From Limnomonas spitsbergensis (taxonomy: Eukaryota > Chlorophyta > Chlorophyceae > Chlamydomonadales): a stretch of 64,000 nt of DNA. Below, piece after piece: positions 60,701 through 64,000 of this stretch. The DNA is taken from NCBI GenBank assembly GCA_037349105.1, contig JAYJMM010000070.1, forward strand, positions 1,054,001 to 1,118,000. Reading direction: 5' to 3'. The notes beneath the pieces were generated by a model that was given only the letters and a program-made list of their open reading frames with translations, ran no database searches and had not been told where the DNA came from. Each line of letters starts with the position of its first letter. The stretch's first letter is position 1. A program made the position numbers and the translations under genes.

Positions 60701-63700
60701 GCTGTGAGCCAGGCCAACTGCAGGTGCATGCGTCACGGCTGTGTTTGCAGAGAGAGGCAGTTCATGTGACACCTGTGGTGACCGATGGCCACGAGCCGTG
60801 CCAACTGCAGGTGCAGGCGTCACGGCTGTGTTTTCAGATGGAGGACGTTCCTGTGACACCTGTGGTGGCCGGTGGCCGTGAGCCAGGCCAACTGCAGGTG
60901 CAGGCGTCACGACGGTGCGTGCAGAGGGAGGCAATTCATGTGACACCTGTAGGGATCGGTGGCTGTGAGCCAGGCCAACTGCAGGTGCAGGCGTCACGTT
61001 TGTGTTTGTCGAGGGAGGCAGCCCATGTGACACCTGTGGTGGCCGGCGGCTGCGAGCCGGACCAACTGCATCCGTGGGAGCAGAAGCTGACCCAAAGGGT
61101 GGCTGAGGAACCAGTTGACCCAAGTGAGGTTGAGGACCACGAGCACAGGCAGGCGCCGGTGCTGGTGCAGATGCACCAGCCAGAAGAAGATGGGCCTGTC
61201 ACACCACCAGTGCCAGCAGCTCCAGGAGGGGTCCAGGTGCCAATATCAGAACCAGGTGCGGCCCAGCAGGCCAGCAAACAGCTGGAGGCGGCAGAGAATC
61301 CTGAGGGGTCAGAGGAGCAGGGGATCTCCATACCCATGCTGAGGGAAAAGGTGAACTGGTACCAGCAGAAGCTCAAAGGAATGGCCAGGCAGCTGTGGAT
61401 GGCCAGGCAGCCAGGGATTGCCTGGCAGATGAGAATGACCAGGCAGCTGAGGATGATGAAGCGTCGCTTGGCAAATAAACTGCAGACGCTGTTGCCACAA
61501 GACAGGGCAGCTGACAGTGACGTGGATGAAGCTAGGAGCAGCAGGTCTCCGGTGCCAGCACCCGTGAACAACAGCAGCAGCAGGAATGTGTGCCTGGTAG
61601 CATTCCCTGCTGCGGTGCCTGCAGATGTGGAGCTGGCCAGGCTCTGGGAGGATTGCGCAACAGGTGACCGTCAGCAGCAGATGGACACCCGCAATGCCAT
61701 GCGTCAGGCCATGAGGTATTACCCCGGAAGAGTATGCATGTTCTGCGGGTTCGAGTGCGAGCACAGCGACAGTGCATGTGAGCACCTCATGGATGCCAAC
61801 ATCCAGAGGGGGCTGGAGCCGGGTGAGGACCCGGCTGAGGCCAGTGATGCAGAGATCAAGCGCGAGGGAGCTGAGATCAAGCCTGCTGTGACCAGGCAGG
61901 CCCCGCAGAGCAGCAAAGAACCACAGGAAAAGTCAGCTGTACCGGTGGGAAAGCCGTGGGCTGACCTAATATCTGAGGAAGAGCTGCCTGATCCGATACA
62001 AGAAGAGAAGGGGCGGCAGCCAGTGACAGGGCTGCGCCCAAGGCAGCCAATGCGACCACGCAGGGTGCCGGTTCAAAGAGGGGCGGGATCCACAGTTTAC
62101 GGGACGCCGCTGTCCAAGTTTACGCCCAGTGTGGGCAGACCTGTGCAGACACCCAAGGAGGGATCTAGCAGCCAGATGCGAGCAGGCGGCGGCCACAAGG
62201 AAATCCTGCGCGGATTTTATCAAGGTACAGCACAGGCGCAGGATACCAGACCTAGAGAGCCAGAGCGCTCCGGGACTGGGGGAGTAGTGTGCGGCAATGA
62301 GGAGTCAGAAGGACCGATCGGTTGGGCAGGAATTTTGCAGTGGGCAACAGACCTGTGGAAGCAAGTTTGCTCCAGGACGTTCTTGCATTTCCAGGACCAG
62401 GTCACAGCCATTGAGGAGTTCAAGGCCCATCATCTGAGGGGATGGGCAACAAAGGCCATGCTGGGTATCCCCCACACAGGGCAGGACAGGGCGACGCTGT
62501 TAAGCGCCCTTGGACAGGTATCCAAGGGAAGGGCTGGACGCGAAGCAGCCCTGGCTGTTAAGGCCTTCGCAGATGAGTGGTGCAATGAGGTAACAGGAAA
62601 TCAGGTGGAACCGGGATCCGAGCCAGAAGATGAGGAGGACCAGGCATGGGAAGGATTTAAAACAGCGGGGCAGCGGCCTGAGGAGCTCAGGGAAGTCCAA
62701 AGGTGGCAGCAGCAAGCAAGAACCGCGCCAACCCCAACACTCAGATCTGAGGTTTTTGAGGTCAGCAGCGAGCCAAGCCTCAGGGGGCGGCCAAGGGGCA
62801 GGGAAGAGCCCAGGGCCAGTAGCCCAGCCGCCAGCGAAAGGGCGGAGTTGACTAGCCGATCGCTGGCCAGGATGGCTGAGCAAGGCGTAGCAACGCGCAG
62901 AGCAAACAGGCAAGAGTCCTATGCACTCCTGCGCATAATCGAGGACAAAGAGAACACAGGCCAGGAAACCCAGGTGGATTACATCGAGGAGTTCCTGAGG
63001 AAAAGGCAAGAGGGCGCAGCAAGAGGAACACAACAGGACGAGCCTGCAGGCAGTGTGCGCTTCAGTGGACCAAGAAGGCAGGAAACCAGAGGGGAAACAC
63101 AATCTGATTCCTACGTCAGGAATTACACAGGAGGGAAACAGCCAAGCTGGCAGAGCCAGGAGCCGCCCAGGGGGCAGGCAGACGGCAGGGAACAGCCAAA
63201 CTGGCAGAGCCAGGAGCCGCCCAGGGGGCCGGCAGAATACGGCAGGAGGACACAGCCAGGCGAGCCAAGCCAGAAGCCGCCCAGGGGGCAGGCAGAATCC
63301 GGCAGAGGATCACAGCCTCGGGAGTCTGGCCCAGAGGAGAGAAAAAGCAGAGATGAGGCTGATCAGCCGCCACCCGAGAGGAGCAGAGGCTCCGCGAGCA
63401 GGGCCGGCAGACAGTCGTCCGGGGGCGGACAAGCCCAGGATGGGGCTGGCCGCAGAAACAGCCAGTACCAGCGCAGTCGCAGCCCATCAGGGGGCGACAG
63501 TAGCGGATCTGGATCAGACTCCAGTTTAGACGAGTCGGGGTCAGGTGGAGCGGACAGGCGCGGGCCAAGGGCCAGGCGGGAGTCCAGCGACCAGGAAATG
63601 AAGAGGCTCGATAGGGAGCAGACAAGGATGAACATGCAGCTGCTGCAGCAGATGGTCCTGCAGCTGGCAGGGGTGGCCAAATATACCAAAATCCCAGCTA

Positions 63701-64000
63701 TCCAAGGCAACGTGCCGGTGTTGGATATGTCACACCCGGGCGCGGTTGCAGCCAAGAAATATTGCCAAGAGTGTGGCTATTGGGGATCACACAACAGACT
63801 GGCGCTGTCGGATGAACCACCGGCGCTGGCCGTGGTGGCAGGGGAAATTGTTGGATCCTGCCAGTCACCCTCGGCCATGGCCATGCTCGTGCGATCCCTG
63901 GCCAGGTTGTGGAACAACAAGCCTGCCAGTGTGGGGCCGTTGATGGTGGCCATCAGGGCAGCGCCCCATGCAGGGGACAGGGCCACCAAGGAAGTGGAAA
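57720..64000 (+). mobile_element. Retroelement copy B: structured leader plus giant open frame
   Basis: The leader 57720-58380 has hairpins GTCACAGTAT/ATACGTGAC, a perfect GACTCCGCAG/CTGCGGAGTC hairpin (57780-57805), TGCCGGG/CCCGGCA, and a perfect 23-base inverted repeat (57922-57944 with 58357-58379). It matches copy A at 3.5 kb in order. The conserved GGCTTGAAGATCTGGCTGTG segment follows at 58574. A frame open from 59074 to the window edge begins about 470 bases later. The whole is read as an LTR-type or related retroelement. RT/integrase parts would lie beyond 64000, so the class is inferred. Confidence 0.55.
59074..64000 (+). CDS. Giant Gag-like open frame, continues past the window
   Basis: From ATG 59074 (MTDVDLNPD) the frame is open for 1642 codons to the edge with no stop; an in-frame TAG at 59017-59019 precedes it. 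A 25-residue repeat (HLINC...GPPRQDS) occurs 2-3 times at 60058-60230. A 29-residue repeat (GGCEPGQLQVQASRLCLQ plus EAVPVTPV-type ending) occurs nearly ten times at 60262-61075. Around residue 888 a Cys/His cluster reads CMFCGFECEHSDSACEHLM. A charged, Trp-containing region (GWAGILQWATDLWKQVCSRT) lies at about 62320-62380, and an Arg/Ser/Gln-rich section with PPRGQAE repeats at 63160-63500. A coiled-coil-like segment (MKRLDREQTRMNMQLLQQMV) and a second Cys pair (YCQECGYWGSHN) are near the end. I see no protease or RT yet. Gag-like function is inferred from context and basic/zinc-like features. A host gene is possible. Confidence 0.65.
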   Translation, partial: MTDVDLNPDRHQHPDAQRRSGRLRGLEPGVNPMEASDELAAEALLVAAKLAGPVGPPAGDSKVPEPGRVPPREAGAQADGSALVSHKGISRGGRVPQSTLDIPRQGLEYAQWLRQGGRTPELTLDPAVEVSQTSGANRDSGPEGAPEQDLPSGAGAVQRVKNEPDHGDQGAGTSAAPEGAAECGRARDLGSGPEYATQKRLMRVASAAQCVKKENGTMPRGGSQVIRKPADLQAVGGAQAATAEWPPVKRKEDLAQPRGWNRLGQWATGVWKSVCDAEQAGLSSLAVPQQRAPLEALTRCMEQPGNQVSPNGWSMFDILSSDSEPSPRHLINCITAESAGPPRQDSLVASEQLHLINCITAESAGPPRQDSPVASEQLHLINCVPIGNAFSPKPVTGGCEPSQLQVQASRLCLQKEAVPVTPVGIGGSEPSQLQVQASRLCLQRKAVPVTPVGIGGCEPDQLQVQASRLCLQKEAVPLKTVVAGGCEPGQLQVQASRLCLQMEAVPVTPVGIGGCEPGQLQVHASRLFLPREAAHVTPVAAAGCEPGQLQVHASRLCLQREAVHVTPVVTDGHEPCQLQVQASRLCFQMEDVPVTPVVAGGREPGQLQVQASRRCVQREAIHVTPVGIGGCEPGQLQVQASRLCLSREAAHVTPVVAGGCEPDQLHPWEQKLTQRVAEEPVDPSEVEDHEHRQAPVLVQMHQPEEDGPVTPPVPAAPGGVQVPISEPGAAQQASKQLEAAENPEGSEEQGISIPMLREKVNWYQQKLKGMARQLWMARQPGIAWQMRMTRQLRMMKRRLANKLQTLLPQDRAADSDVDEARSSRSPVPAPVNNSSSRNVCLVAFPAAVPADVELARLWEDCATGDRQQQMDTRNAMRQAMRYYPGRVCMFCGFECEHSDSACEHLMDANIQRGLEPGEDPAEASDAEIKREGAEIKPAVTRQAPQSSKEPQEKSAVPVGKPWADLISEEELPDPIQEEKGRQPVTGLRPRQPMRPRRVPVQRGAGSTVYGTPLSKFTPSVGRPVQTPKEGSSSQMRAGGGHKEILRGFYQGTAQAQDTRPREPERSGTGGVVCGNEESEGPIGWAGILQWATDLWKQVCSRTFLHFQDQVTAIEEFKAHHLRGWATKAMLGIPHTGQDRATLLSALGQVSKGRAGREAALAVKAFADEWCNEVTGNQVEPGSEPEDEEDQAWEGFKTAGQRPEELREVQRWQQQARTAPTPTLRSEVFEVSSEPSLRGRPRGREEPRASSPAASERAELTSRSLARMAEQGVATRRANRQESYALLRIIEDKENTGQETQVDYIEEFLRKRQEGAARGTQQDEPAGSVRFSGPRRQETRGETQSDSYVRNYTGGKQPSWQSQEPPRGQADGREQPNWQSQEPPRGPAEYGRRTQPGEPSQKPPRGQAESGRGSQPRESGPEERKSRDEADQPPPERSRGSASRAGRQSSGGGQAQDGAGRRNSQYQRSRSPSGGDSSGSGSDSSLDESGSGGADRRGPRARRESSDQEMKRLDREQTRMNMQLLQQMVLQLAGVAKYTKIPAIQGNVPVLDMSHPGAVAAKKYCQECGYWGSHNRLALSDEPPALAVVAGEIVGSCQSPSAMAMLVRSLARLWNNKPASVGPLMVAIRAAPHAGDRATKEVE

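Noticed and set aside
60215..61123. 302-codon minus-strand frame made of HSHRPPQVSQELPPSA-type repeats
   Set aside because: It is the antisense shadow of the 29-residue repeat in the plus-strand frame starting at 59074, which is far longer and better biased.

Overview
The window looks like nuclear DNA of a green alga. Genes are split into many short exons with GT-AG introns. One gene is a nuclear copy of the plastid acetyl-CoA carboxylase carboxyltransferase alpha subunit with a transit-peptide-like N-terminus, others are a plant-type PDX2 and a plant/animal-type PCNA, and several introns carry TTTAGGG-like tracts. I cannot name the species. All gene models below were assembled by hand from open frames, splice consensus and phase continuity, without alignment software.

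Layout. 1-7100: the last codons of a gene entering from the left, a decayed LINE on the minus strand, a U6 snRNA fragment, a retroelement-type structured leader with tandem repeats, and zinc-finger-like debris. 7100-14160: mostly non-coding; it holds the 3' half of a PP6-type phosphatase gene (minus), a small terminal-inverted-repeat element in its last intron, a ~1.6 kb array of ~220-bp repeats where its 5' half should be, and one unassigned exon. 14161-30997: a 24-exon minus-strand gene for a 1127-residue protein with five BRCT-like domains (TopBP1/Dpb11/MEI1 type). 31474-32713: PCNA, divergent from the BRCT gene across a 476-bp gap. 33429-35390: PDX2 (minus). 36240-43740: LINE 3' ends, repeat-rich DNA and two terminal-inverted-repeat elements. 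44148-51609: complete 9-exon carboxyltransferase alpha gene. 53083-54027: 3' exons of an unrecognised, perhaps secreted, protein. 55399-57072: a WW-domain protein. 57720-64000: a retroelement whose leader resembles the one at 3.5 kb, followed by a frame open from 59074 to the window edge (1642 codons).

The most unusual signal is shared by nearly all multi-exon genes here: introns carry tandem copies of their own exon-intron boundary, often with an intact GT or AG splice site and a short piece of exon. The clearest cases are an 11-copy 24-bp array of a donor site at 19745-20010, an 8-copy donor series at 47760-48300, a 5-copy acceptor array at 26418-26850 and a 3-copy donor series at 55905-56215. 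This suggests either that introns grow by local duplication anchored on splice junctions, or that competing splice sites are kept for isoform choice.

Functionally, PCNA and the multi-BRCT protein form a head-to-head pair with related roles in replication and checkpoint signalling. PDX2 (vitamin B6), carboxyltransferase alpha (plastid fatty acid synthesis) and PP6 are ordinary housekeeping genes among repeats.
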